From: JBEIFW01 sp044370695
GTDB lineage: Bacteria; Actinomycetota; Acidimicrobiia; Acidimicrobiales; Ilumatobacteraceae
DNA length: 15,160 bases
Assembly (NCBI GenBank): GCA_044370695.1
Contig: JBILVB010000096.1
Location: 1 to 15,160 of the forward strand
Direction: 5' to 3'
Numbering within the stretch: the first letter of the stretch is position 1; every line of letters begins with the position of its first letter. The translations under genes were made by a program, and so were the position numbers. The notes under the pieces are model-generated. The model was given only the letters and a program-made list of their open reading frames with translations, was not told the DNA's origin and searched no databases. Positions 1 to 6,709 of the stretch are shown piece after piece.

Positions 1-323
1 TCGTGTCGCAGCTGATCTCCTACCAGCGGGCCAAGGCCGAGTCGCTCGGCCTGGACGCCAAGGGCGGTCTGATGGAACGGGCCGAACGGGTCATCCTGTT
101 GTGCGTCGGGCTGCTGGTCGAGGTGCTGCTCGTCCCCGTGCTGTGGCTCATGCTCGTGCTCACGTCGATCACGGCGGTGCAGCGGTTCGTGAAGGTGTGG
201 AAGCAGGCGGCGGTTGCCCCGGTGACCGCCGCTCGGATCGAGGCCCGCCGGCTTCGGCGCACCACCCGGCGCACCGCCCGGTCGAGCCAGCGGTCGGCCA
301 TCCGTCGGCGTCGCGCCGCCTGA
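1..323 (+). CDS. pgsA: CDP-alcohol phosphatidyltransferase, C-terminal fragment (probable phosphatidylinositol-phosphate synthase)
   Basis: Only the C-terminal ~106 residues are in the window; the reading frame (codons from base 3) is open to the left edge, so the GTG at 3 is probably an internal valine codon. What is visible: an ISYQRAKAESLGL stretch followed by GLMERAERVILL, which matches the region after the catalytic motif in actinobacterial phosphatidylinositol(-phosphate) synthases, then a long hydrophobic stretch (residues ~30-59) forming the last membrane helices, and an Arg-rich cytosolic tail. The diagnostic CDP-alcohol motif (DxxDGxxARxxxxxxxxGxxxDxxxD) would lie upstream and cannot be checked. 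The family joins CDP-diacylglycerol to an inositol-type head group in the plasma membrane. The next gene, a PatA-like acyltransferase 3 bases downstream, supports the inositol-lipid assignment because pgsA and patA are neighbours in mycobacteria. Another CDP-alcohol transferase (e.g. PG-phosphate synthase) is the main alternative. Confidence 0.72.
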   Translation, partial: VSQLISYQRAKAESLGLDAKGGLMERAERVILLCVGLLVEVLLVPVLWLMLVLTSITAVQRFVKVWKQAAVAPVTAARIEARRLRRTTRRTARSSQRSAIRRRRAA

Positions 324-326
324 ACC

Positions 327-1256
327 GTGGCACCTTCCGCCGACCGGGTGCGCGACCCGCTGTTCGACGACCTGGGGCTCGCCTCGTTCAAGCTGGCCTC
401 GGCGGCCGTGCGCACGTTGCCGCGCACGCTCACCGACTCCTCGGCGGCGTGGCTCGGCCTGCTGTTCTCCCAGGGGATGCGCCACCGGCGGGTGATCGTC
501 GAGCGGAACCTGCGCCGGGCGCTCGGACCGCGGGTGGGCCGATTCGAACTGTGGCTGCTGGTGCAGGCGGCGTTCGACTCCTACACCCGGTACTGGGTGG
601 AGAGCTTCCGGCTGCCGTCGCTCACCGACGCCGAGATCGACGCCGGGCAGTACACCGTCGGCTACGACACCCACGTCCTCGACGGCCTCGCCGCCGGCAA
701 CGGGGTGATCCTCGCCCTGCCGCACCTCGGCGGCTGGGAGTGGGCCGGGCGGTGGCTGGCGCAGCGGAACCACCGGCTCACCGTCGTGGTCGAACCGATC
801 GAACCGCCCGAGCTGTTCGAATGGTTCGTGTCGTGGCGGCGCTCGCTGGGCATGGAGGTCGTCCCGCTCGGGCCGCAGGCGGGCTCGGCGGTCCTGAAAG
901 CGTTGCGGGCCAACGAGATCGTCTGCCTGCTGTGCGATCGAGACCTGCAGGGCGGCGGCGTCGAGGTGGAGTTCTTCGGCGAACGGACCACCCTGCCGGC
1001 CGGTCCGGCGACGCTCGCGTTGCGGACCGGGGCGGCGCTGCTGCCGACCGCGGTCTACTTCACCGGCACGCGCGACGGGCACTTCGGCTCCACCGGGCCG
1101 CCGATCCTGTTCGAGCGCACCAAATCGCTCCGCAACGACGTCGCGGCGCTCACCCAGGAGCTCGCCCACCGTCTCGAAGCGCTGATCCGGCGATCTCCCG
1201 AGCAGTGGCACCTGTTCCAACCGAACTGGCCCTCGGACCCCGGCTACCGGCGGTAG
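327..1256 (+). CDS. LpxL/HtrB-family lysophospholipid acyltransferase, PatA-like (phosphatidylinositol mannoside acyltransferase)
   Basis: A 309-residue protein, normal length for the family. Visible signatures are the HX4E catalytic pair in PHLGGWEW (His133, Glu138), the CDRDLQGGGVEVEFFGE segment with the Arg/Asp of the acyl-acceptor site, LPAGPATLALRTGA, and a C-terminal QWHLFQPNWPSD motif typical of LpxL/HtrB/PatA enzymes. The family transfers an acyl chain from acyl-CoA or acyl-ACP to a glycolipid at the cytoplasmic face of the membrane. Placement 3 bases after a phosphatidylinositol-synthase-like gene matches the mycobacterial pgsA1-Rv2611c (patA) arrangement, so acylation of a phosphatidylinositol mannoside is the likely role. 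The GTG start at 327 is chosen because it is tightly spaced after the upstream stop and nearly the whole family length is retained; no Shine-Dalgarno is evident, so translational coupling is likely. The mannosyltransferase PimA, next in mycobacteria, is absent here. Confidence 0.85.
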   Translation: MAPSADRVRDPLFDDLGLASFKLASAAVRTLPRTLTDSSAAWLGLLFSQGMRHRRVIVERNLRRALGPRVGRFELWLLVQAAFDSYTRYWVESFRLPSLTDAEIDAGQYTVGYDTHVLDGLAAGNGVILALPHLGGWEWAGRWLAQRNHRLTVVVEPIEPPELFEWFVSWRRSLGMEVVPLGPQAGSAVLKALRANEIVCLLCDRDLQGGGVEVEFFGERTTLPAGPATLALRTGAALLPTAVYFTGTRDGHFGSTGPPILFERTKSLRNDVAALTQELAHRLEALIRRSPEQWHLFQPNWPSDPGYRR

Positions 1257-1322
1257 CACGTCGGACGGAGGGCTCGCTCCCACGGGCTCCGATGAACTGC
1301 GAACCGGGTGACGCTGCGCCCG

Positions 1323-1328
1323 TAGTGT
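1323..1328 (+). promoter_or_regulatory. -10 element TAGTGT of a probably leaderless gene
   Basis: TAGTGT fits the TAnnnT form and ends 8 bases before the ATG at 1337, so the transcript should begin at or within a base or two of the start codon. No Shine-Dalgarno sequence is present. No convincing -35 is visible. The 1257-1336 gap holds nothing else recognisable. Confidence 0.55.
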
Positions 1329-1336
1329 CGGCGGCC

Positions 1337-2080
1337 ATGGCCGTCGCCGACCCGTCGCCCGCCGCGATCGCCGCCCTCGCACCCACCGGGGTGCTGCGCG
1401 CCGCGATCAACCTGAGCAACTTCCTGCTCGTCACCGGCCGCAGCGACACCGGCGACCCGGTCGGGGTGTCGCCCGACGTGGCGGCCGAGCTCGCCCGCCG
1501 CCTCGGCGTCGGACTCACCCTGCTGCGCTACCGGTCGCCGGGCGAGCTCGCCGACGACGCCACCGCCGGGGTCTGGGACATCGGGAACATCGGCGCCGAG
1601 CCGGCCCGGGCCGAGTCGATCGCGTTCACCGCCGCCTACTGCGAGATCGAGTGCACCTACCTCGTGCCGGCCGGCTCGCCGTTCACGAGCGCCGACGAGC
1701 TCGACCGGCCCGGCGTGCGGATCGCGTCCGCGCCCCGGGCCGCGTACGACCTGTGGCTCGAGCGGAACCTGCGTCATGCCGAGCTGCGCCGTCCCGCGAC
1801 GCTGTCGGGATCGTTCGAGCTGTTCGTCGACGAGGGCCTCGAGGCGCTCGCCGGTCTGCGGCCCGGCCTGCTCGGCGACGCGGCCAAACTGCCGGGCTCG
1901 CGCGTGCTCCCCGGCAGTTTCTCGTCGGTACAGCAGGCCGTGGGCACCCCCCGGGGGCGGGACGAGGCCGGCATCGCCTACCTGCGGGCCTTCGTGGAGG
2001 ACGTGAAGGCGAGCGGCTTCGTCGCCGAGCGCATCGCCGCCCACGGGGTCGTCGGGCTCGGCGTCGCACCCGCCGCATAG
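1337..2080 (+). CDS. Family 3 solute-binding-protein fold (ABC-type amino-acid-binding-like), no signal peptide
   Basis: A 247-residue protein with the layout of SBP family 3: GVLRAAINLSNFLLV near the N-terminus (residues 18-32), GVSPDVAAELARRLGV (43-58), a VWDIGNIGAEPAR segment (79-91) followed by FTAAYCEIECTYLVPAGSP, then FTSADELDRPGVRIASA (116-132) and a C-terminal helix RAFVEDVKASGFV. Family members normally bind amino acids or related small solutes outside the cell and pass them to an ABC permease. Here there is no signal peptide or lipobox and no permease or ATPase gene beside it, so a cytosolic sensing or enzyme-like role (as in cyclohexadienyl-dehydratase-like relatives) is possible; this is inference. 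The ATG at 1337 is preferred over ATG 1292 because a TAGTGT box sits 8 bases before it and the fold begins directly after. The ligand cannot be told from sequence. Confidence 0.75.
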   Translation: MAVADPSPAAIAALAPTGVLRAAINLSNFLLVTGRSDTGDPVGVSPDVAAELARRLGVGLTLLRYRSPGELADDATAGVWDIGNIGAEPARAESIAFTAAYCEIECTYLVPAGSPFTSADELDRPGVRIASAPRAAYDLWLERNLRHAELRRPATLSGSFELFVDEGLEALAGLRPGLLGDAAKLPGSRVLPGSFSSVQQAVGTPRGRDEAGIAYLRAFVEDVKASGFVAERIAAHGVVGLGVAPAA

Positions 2081-2083
2081 CCT
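2078..2083 (+). promoter_or_regulatory. -10 element TAGCCT overlapping the upstream stop codon
   Basis: TAGCCT begins with the TAG stop of the preceding gene and ends 6 bases before the GTG at 2090, so the hydrolase gene may have its own leaderless transcript in addition to read-through from upstream. Confidence 0.5.
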
Positions 2084-2089
2084 GCGCCG

Positions 2090-2944
2090 GTGCGCATCGA
2101 CATCGGCGGTGGCGTCCGGCTGTTCGTGGACGTCGACGGGTTCGGCTGGGTGCCCGACGGCGACCGGCTCACCGAACGACCGACCGTGCTGCTGCTCCAC
2201 GGCGGCCCCGGGATGGACCACTCGTCGTTCAAGACCGGCGTGCTCACCGAACTGCGCGACGTCGCCCAGGTGATCGTGTACGACCACCGCTCCCAGGGAC
2301 GCAGCGACGACCGGCCGCGCGACGAGTGGGATCTCGACGTCTGGGCCGACGACGTCGTGCGGCTGTGCGACGCGCTCGGGGTGACCCGGCCGTGGGTGCT
2401 CGGCAACAGCTTCGGCGGGTTCGTCGCCCAGCGCTATGCCGCCCGCCATCCCGACCATCCGGCCGGGATCGTGCTCAGCTCCACCGCCGCCCGGCTCGAC
2501 GCCGAGCGGTCCGTCGAGGTGTTCCGCCGCCTCGGCGGCGACGAGGCGGCGACCGCTGCGGCGGTGTTCCTGGCCGGGCCCACCCCGGAACAGGCCGCCC
2601 ACTACCTGCGCGTGTGCGGCCCGCACTACACCCGCCGGCCCGGCAACCCGCTCGAATCCCGGGCGATCGTGCGCCGCGACGACGTGTCGCAATGGTTCTT
2701 CAACGGGCCCCACCGGGCGATGGACCTGCGCGACGACCTGGCCCGGATCACCTGCCCGGTGCTCGTCCTCGCCGGCGAGCACGACCCGATCTGCCCGGTC
2801 GAGCTGTCCGAGGAGATCGTGTCCGGCCTGCGCCGCAGCCCGTCGGTGCGCTTCGAACGGTTCGCCGCCAGCGGTCACGGTGTGTATCGCGACGAACCCG
2901 ATCGGGCGCTCGCCGTCGTGCGCGCCTTCGTCACCGGCTCCTGA
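2090..2944 (+). CDS. Alpha/beta hydrolase, proline iminopeptidase-like (S33-type)
   Basis: A 284-residue alpha/beta hydrolase with a complete catalytic set: the HGGPG oxyanion-hole motif (residues 37-41) characteristic of prolyl-iminopeptidase-like and related hydrolases, YDHRSQGRSD (64-73), the nucleophile elbow GNSFGG with Ser107, the acid in AGEHDPICP (Asp232) and the base in SGHGVYRDEPD (His263). A cap region lies between about 130 and 215. No signal peptide is seen, so it is cytosolic. HGGPG favours N-terminal proline/aminoacyl peptidase activity, but lactone hydrolases and esterases also carry it and the substrate is not determined. The GTG start at 2090 is supported by TAGCCT 6 bases upstream; the first residues already form the leading beta strand. 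It lies 9 bases after the solute-binding-fold gene and ends just before a convergent hairpin. Confidence 0.85.
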   Translation: MRIDIGGGVRLFVDVDGFGWVPDGDRLTERPTVLLLHGGPGMDHSSFKTGVLTELRDVAQVIVYDHRSQGRSDDRPRDEWDLDVWADDVVRLCDALGVTRPWVLGNSFGGFVAQRYAARHPDHPAGIVLSSTAARLDAERSVEVFRRLGGDEAATAAAVFLAGPTPEQAAHYLRVCGPHYTRRPGNPLESRAIVRRDDVSQWFFNGPHRAMDLRDDLARITCPVLVLAGEHDPICPVELSEEIVSGLRRSPSVRFERFAASGHGVYRDEPDRALAVVRAFVTGS

Positions 2945-2945
2945 G

Positions 2946-2970
2946 GACCCGGGCTCGCCGCACCCGGGTC
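2946..2970. terminator. Hairpin between convergent genes (possible bidirectional terminator)
   Basis: GACCCGGG (2946-2953) and CCCGGGTC (2963-2970) are perfect inverted repeats around a 9-base loop. It fills almost the whole gap between the + strand hydrolase stop (2944) and the - strand kinase stop (2975). There is no T-tract on either side, which is common for terminators of high-GC Actinobacteria. Confidence 0.55.
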
Positions 2971-2974
2971 GCGC

Positions 2975-4042
2975 TCACACCCCGAGCAGCGTGCCGGCGT
3001 CGAGGTCGTCGACGGCGGTGAAGGTGCGCCCGACCAGCGCGTCGAAGAACGCCTCGCCCCGCTGGTTGGCCCGCTCGTACCCGACGGTGGACACGAACAT
3101 CACCGCGTACAGCAACGCGCCCTCGCGATAGCCCCGGCGGACGATCTCGCCGGGGAGCAGGTCCTCGCCGACCCCGTTGCGCCGCAACGTGTCGATGTAC
3201 AGCTCGATCAGCTCGCGCTCATGGGCCCGACGCAGCTCGGCCGTCAGGTTGGTGAGCAGGAAGTAGACGAGATCGCTCGAGCCGGGCACCCGCATCGGCA
3301 TCTGCCAGTCGATCACGGCGAACTCGCCGCCGTCGCCGAAGAACAGGTTGTCGAGCCGGTAGTCACCGTGCACCACGGTGACCGGTACGGATGCGTAGGT
3401 CTCCATCCACGCCGGCACCTTGGGGGCGAACGCTTCGGTCCAGCGCAGGGCCCGCTCGGGCACCGTCGCGCCGTACTGCTCGACGAACGCCGGCCACGAG
3501 GACTCGAACATCGGCACGACCATCTGCGTCATCGGCCCGATCAACGGCGGCATCCACTCGAGATCGTCGAGCGGGCGGCGGTAGAAGTGCGCGTGGAATC
3601 GGGCGATCTGCTCGACGGCCACCCGGGCGGTCGCGGCGTCGGCCCCGGCCACCTGGTCGCCGGGCCGCATCGGTGCGAGATCCTCGAGCACGAGCGCCCA
3701 CCACCCGGCGGCCGGGTCGGCAAGGTTCGCGAAGGCCTTCGGGACCCGCACGGGCACCTCGGCCGCGAGCTCCGCGTAGAAGCGGTGCTCCCGGTCGTAG
3801 AGCCCCATGAGCTGGCCCATCGTGCGACCCGTCGGATCGGCCGTGGGCAGCTTCACGATCACCGACGCCGGTGCGCCCGGCGCCTGCTCGGACCACTGCA
3901 GCCGAGCCCGTGCGAGCTGGCCGACGAAGCCCTCACCCTGGCCGACGACGGTCACCTCGGCATCGGCGAGGGCCCCGTGGTCCGCGAGCACGTGGCCGAG
4001 CCACGGCACGAGATCGTCACGAACGCTGGTCGGTCGTTCCAC
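2975..4042 (-). CDS. APH-fold phosphotransferase family protein (small-molecule kinase)
   Basis: A 355-residue protein of the aminoglycoside phosphotransferase / choline-kinase-like superfamily. Visible landmarks are the ATP-binding lysine in VIVKLPT (Lys64), the ALVLEDLAP hinge (116-124), the Brenner motif VVHGDYRLDNLFF with catalytic Asp227 and Asn232, and the metal-binding AVIDWQM (Asp245) followed by GSSDLVYFL. These support an active kinase. The GTG start at 4042 lies 30 bases after the CoA-transferase gene stop on the same strand; a GGGGGG run 6 bases before the start (4049-4054) is the only Shine-Dalgarno-like element. Members next to acyl-CoA genes in Actinobacteria are poorly characterised; despite the family name, resistance to aminoglycosides should not be assumed. 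Phosphorylation of an alcohol group on a catabolic or lipid intermediate is a reasonable inference from its CoA-transferase neighbour, not a demonstrated role. Confidence 0.82.
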   Translation of the reverse strand: MERPTSVRDDLVPWLGHVLADHGALADAEVTVVGQGEGFVGQLARARLQWSEQAPGAPASVIVKLPTADPTGRTMGQLMGLYDREHRFYAELAAEVPVRVPKAFANLADPAAGWWALVLEDLAPMRPGDQVAGADAATARVAVEQIARFHAHFYRRPLDDLEWMPPLIGPMTQMVVPMFESSWPAFVEQYGATVPERALRWTEAFAPKVPAWMETYASVPVTVVHGDYRLDNLFFGDGGEFAVIDWQMPMRVPGSSDLVYFLLTNLTAELRRAHERELIELYIDTLRRNGVGEDLLPGEIVRRGYREGALLYAVMFVSTVGYERANQRGEAFFDALVGRTFTAVDDLDAGTLLGV

Positions 4043-4048
4043 GGCGCA

Positions 4049-4054
4049 CCCCCC
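4049..4054 (-). promoter_or_regulatory. G-run serving as Shine-Dalgarno-like element of the APH-fold kinase
   Basis: Six consecutive G residues on the - strand end 6 bases before the GTG start at 4042. The run is fully complementary to the CCCCCC loops of the 6C-type RNA at 11808-11930. Its use as ribosome binding site is inferred from position only. Confidence 0.4.
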
Positions 4055-4072
4055 GATGCGAAGGGCCGCAGA

Positions 4073-6493
4073 CTACGCCACCGGTTCCGAGGCGACGACG
4101 CGCCGGGCCCGCAGGTCGGCGATCTGCGCCTCGCCGTAGCCGAGTTCGGCGAGCACGGCGTCGGTGTGCTCCCCGGCGAGCACGCCCGGCCCGTAGGCGG
4201 ACCGGCCGCCGTCGACGTGCACGACCGGCCCCCACCGGCGATGGGTCCCGAACCGGGTGTGGGTGCACTCGGGCGTGAAGTCGTTGTCCAGGAACAACGG
4301 GTCGTGGGCGAACGCCTTGCCGGGGGTGGCGACGTCGGCGCGCACGCCGGCCACCCCGACCGCGCCGAATGCGGCCTCCCACTCGGCGGCACTCCGGGTG
4401 GCGAACGCTGCGGCCAGCGCGTCGTCGGCGCCGTCGGGGCCGTCGGCGAGCGTTGCGGGCGAGACGCCGAGCACGGCGGCCGCCCGGGCCCGTTCCGCGT
4501 CGCTCGTCACGGCCAGGAACAGCCAGCCGTCCCCGCCGGTGCGGTGGAGCCGGTATCCCGAGCCCAGGCCGTGCAGACCCGGGTCGGGCCGGCGGCGGTC
4601 GGGCTTGCCCGAGTAGGCGACGGCGTCGTCGGCGTTCGCGTACAGGTTCGCCGCGAGCATGTTCACGTACACCGCCTGGCCGATCCCGTGGCGTTCCCGG
4701 GCCACGAGGGCGAGCAGCGTCGCCGCGGCAGCGACGACCGAGGTGTTGGGGTCCGGGTTCGACTCGTTGGCCCGGATGAGCTGCCGGGAGATCTCGCGCA
4801 CGTCGGCGAGGGTGGGGCACGGGGTGTCGAGCGCGACGCCGGACTGGAACGCCGCCCCGCCCATCGCCGCCCCGGCGCAGGGGTGGGTGGCGGGCCGGTT
4901 GGCGCTCGGGCTGTGGCGCCCGTACCCGGCGATCGACACCCAGATCAGCCCGGGGTGCTCGGCCCGCAACTCGGCCTCGCCCAGGCCGAGCCGTTCGGCG
5001 ACCCCGGGCCGGTAGTTGTGCACCAGGACGTCGGCGCCGGCCACCAGCTTCCGGGCGATCGCCCGGCCCTCGGCCGTCTTCAGGTCGAGGCAGATCGACT
5101 CCTTGCCGGCGGTCGTCTTCGCCGCGACGGTGCCGGCGGCGACCAGGTGTCGGTACGGGTCGCCCTCGGGGACCTCGACGCGGATCACCCGGGCGCCGAG
5201 GTCGGCCAGCATGCTGGTCGACAGCGGGGCCGCGATGATCGTCGCGAACTCGACGACGGTGATGCCGGCCAACGGTTCCCCCCGCCGGGCCACGGGTGCG
5301 GCCGGGTCGGGCGCGTGGGCGGTCGTTGCGCCAGCACCGAGGTCGGTGCGGGCGTCGGCCAGCACCTCGTCGGTGTGCTGACCGATCGCCGGTGCCGGGC
5401 GATCGATCGACGCGGGCGTGCCGGTGAACTCCGCGAGGCGGCCCACCATCCGCACCGGGCCCCGGGCCGGGTCCTCGACGGTGGCGACGTCGCCGTTGGC
5501 CACGAGGTCGACGTGGTCGAGCCCGGAGGCGGTGGTGAGGAACGGCTCGGCGGCGACGTTGCCGTTGGCGTGGAAGATCGCCATCCACTCCGCGGCGGTG
5601 CGCTCCTGGACCCGGGTGAGGATCCGGTCCCGGGCGACCTCGACGGCCTCGGGGCTCCACAGCGCAGGCGGCTCGACGAACCGGTCGTCGGCGAGCAGGT
5701 CCCCCAGGAGGTCGATCGCGTCGAGGAACGCGAGCAGCAGGTGTTCGAGCAGGTTGCCGCACTGGATCCACACCCCGTCGGCGGCCATCACCGGGTGGTA
5801 GTTGAGCGTCGGCAGGTCGCCGCCGGCCGCAGTGATGTTGGGCGCCTCGACCCCCCGGCGTTCGGCCATCTCGACGAGCAGCAACTCGACGAGGTCGAAC
5901 GGCAACAGGCTCTGCAACAGACTGGTCTCCACCCGCTGCAGGCCGCCGTGACGGGTGCGGGCCACGAGCGCTGCGGCGATGCCCTGCACGGCCCCCATGG
6001 CGGCCACGTGGTGCGACACCGGCACGGCGCTGAACACCGGGCCACCGCGGCGCAGTTGGCGTTCGAACGCCAGCATCCGTCCGCTGCGCGCTGCGACCGC
6101 GCCGTCGTAGCCGGGCAGCTCGGCGAACGGGCCGGCGGGGCCCCAACCGGTGATCGAGCAGTGGACCAGATCGGGGCGCAGCACCGCGGCGGCCTCGGCG
6201 TCGACACCCCAGCGGCGGGCCCGCGACGGCGGTCCGGACACCACGAGCACGTCGGCCGTCGCCACGAGACGGTGCAGGTCGGCCCGGCCGGCGTCGGTGT
6301 GCAGGTCCAGCACGACGCTGCGTTTGCCTCGCAACCACAGCGGGCTCGCGGCGAGGGAGCGGAAGCGGTCGCCGCCGGGCGGTTCCACCTTGACCACGTC
6401 GGCGCCGAAATCGCCGAGCACCATGGTGGCGATCCCGCCGACGGGACCGGTGGTCAGGTCGAGGACCCGCAGGCCCCCCAGCGCGTGCGGCAT
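4073..6493 (-). CDS. Tandem-domain CaiB/BaiF family (class III) CoA-transferase
   Basis: At 806 residues this is about twice the usual ~400 for class III CoA-transferases, and it contains two head-to-tail family domains. Domain 1 (about 1-380) opens with LGGLRVLDLTTGPVGG and FGADVVKVEPPGGD (29-42) and has SITGWGPAGPFAELPGYD. Domain 2 (about 405-806) opens with LAGITVVEFATIIAAPLS and LGARVIRVEVPEGDPYRHL (432-450) and has GKESICLDLKT, DVLVHNYRPGVAERLG and VSIAGYG. Aligning the helix that carries the catalytic Asp (Asp169 of formyl-CoA transferase), domain 2 keeps it in NPDPNTSV (Asp581), while domain 1 has His161 at that place. The family moves CoA between carboxylic acids through an enzyme-bound anhydride. 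One protein may thus replace the usual intertwined dimer, with one working site. The ATG at 6493 is backed by TAGCGT 7 bases upstream (leaderless). The acid substrates are unknown; the APH-fold kinase downstream is probably co-transcribed. Confidence 0.9.
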   Translation of the reverse strand: MPHALGGLRVLDLTTGPVGGIATMVLGDFGADVVKVEPPGGDRFRSLAASPLWLRGKRSVVLDLHTDAGRADLHRLVATADVLVVSGPPSRARRWGVDAEAAAVLRPDLVHCSITGWGPAGPFAELPGYDGAVAARSGRMLAFERQLRRGGPVFSAVPVSHHVAAMGAVQGIAAALVARTRHGGLQRVETSLLQSLLPFDLVELLLVEMAERRGVEAPNITAAGGDLPTLNYHPVMAADGVWIQCGNLLEHLLLAFLDAIDLLGDLLADDRFVEPPALWSPEAVEVARDRILTRVQERTAAEWMAIFHANGNVAAEPFLTTASGLDHVDLVANGDVATVEDPARGPVRMVGRLAEFTGTPASIDRPAPAIGQHTDEVLADARTDLGAGATTAHAPDPAAPVARRGEPLAGITVVEFATIIAAPLSTSMLADLGARVIRVEVPEGDPYRHLVAAGTVAAKTTAGKESICLDLKTAEGRAIARKLVAGADVLVHNYRPGVAERLGLGEAELRAEHPGLIWVSIAGYGRHSPSANRPATHPCAGAAMGGAAFQSGVALDTPCPTLADVREISRQLIRANESNPDPNTSVVAAAATLLALVARERHGIGQAVYVNMLAANLYANADDAVAYSGKPDRRRPDPGLHGLGSGYRLHRTGGDGWLFLAVTSDAERARAAAVLGVSPATLADGPDGADDALAAAFATRSAAEWEAAFGAVGVAGVRADVATPGKAFAHDPLFLDNDFTPECTHTRFGTHRRWGPVVHVDGGRSAYGPGVLAGEHTDAVLAELGYGEAQIADLRARRVVASEPVA

Positions 6494-6500
6494 GCCGAGG

Positions 6501-6506
6501 ACGCTA
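6501..6506 (-). promoter_or_regulatory. -10 element TAGCGT of the CoA-transferase gene
   Basis: On the - strand TAGCGT ends 7 bases before the ATG at 6493, with no Shine-Dalgarno in between, consistent with a leaderless transcript. It would also drive the downstream kinase gene. Confidence 0.55.
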
Positions 6507-6564
6507 CGACCCGGCCGACCCGCTGCCCAAGAAGCCGGTACTGCCGCCCGGGAACGCCCGGCGC

Positions 6565-6577
6565 GGCCACCGTGGCC
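6565..6577 (-). terminator. Short inverted repeat after tRNA-Leu (weak terminator candidate)
   Basis: GGCCAC-C-GTGGCC lies 6 bases beyond the 3' end of the tRNA (read on the - strand) and can form a small GC hairpin. No T-tract follows, so termination here is only a suggestion from its position between the tRNA and the next promoter. Confidence 0.25.
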
Positions 6578-6582
6578 GGCGG

Positions 6583-6664
6583 TGCGGGCGGGGGGACTCG
6601 AACCCCCACGGTGTCAACCGCTGGAACCTAAATCCAGTGCGTCTGCCAGTTCCGCCACACCCGC
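6583..6664 (-). tRNA. tRNA-Leu (anticodon UAG)
   Basis: Read on the - strand, the 82-base gene folds as a class II tRNA. The acceptor arms GCGGGTG and CGCCCGC pair over seven positions (one G-U), the anticodon stem is CTGGA/TCCAG around loop TTTAGGT (6626-6632) with anticodon TAG at 6628-6630, a long variable arm follows, and the T-arm is GGGGG-TTCGAGT-CCCCC. Together with discriminator A73 (6583) and the variable arm this identifies a leucine tRNA reading CUA and, by wobble, other CUN codons. The 3' end continues as CC then G, so the CCA tail is not encoded and must be added by nucleotidyltransferase. A TAGCGT box on the same strand lies 11 bases upstream. Confidence 0.96.
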
Positions 6665-6675
6665 GTGGCCGCCGC

Positions 6676-6681
6676 ACGCTA
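6676..6681 (-). promoter_or_regulatory. -10 element TAGCGT of the tRNA-Leu gene
   Basis: TAGCGT on the - strand ends 11 bases before the mature 5' end of tRNA-Leu, leaving room for a short 5' leader. It is only 13 bases from the + strand TAGCCT box of the gene at 6710, so the two promoters are divergent and tightly packed. Confidence 0.45.
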
Positions 6682-6694
6682 GCGACCCGGCCCG

Positions 6695-6700
6695 TAGCCT
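6695..6700 (+). promoter_or_regulatory. -10 element TAGCCT of the small-protein/HTTM operon
   Basis: TAGCCT ends 9 bases before the ATG at 6710. No Shine-Dalgarno is seen, so the operon is probably transcribed without, or nearly without, a leader. Confidence 0.5.
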
Positions 6701-6709
6701 CGCGCGGCG

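Noticed and set aside
101..1336. Open frame on the + strand running into the solute-binding-fold gene
   Set aside because: The part before 1337 is a shadow of the two lipid genes, with Arg/Ala/Pro-rich translation. Only the part from 1337 is real.
1244..2878. A 544-codon open frame on the - strand
   Set aside because: Antisense to the solute-binding-fold and hydrolase genes; no recognisable motifs.
2975..4042. Aminoglycoside resistance gene
   Set aside because: The APH fold is shared by many metabolic kinases, and the neighbour is a CoA-transferase; nothing points to antibiotic modification.
3221..6631. A 1136-codon open frame on the + strand
   Set aside because: It is antisense to the kinase and CoA-transferase genes, which carry full family motifs. 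Its product is rich in Gly, Arg, His and Val with no domain; long antisense frames are expected at this GC content.
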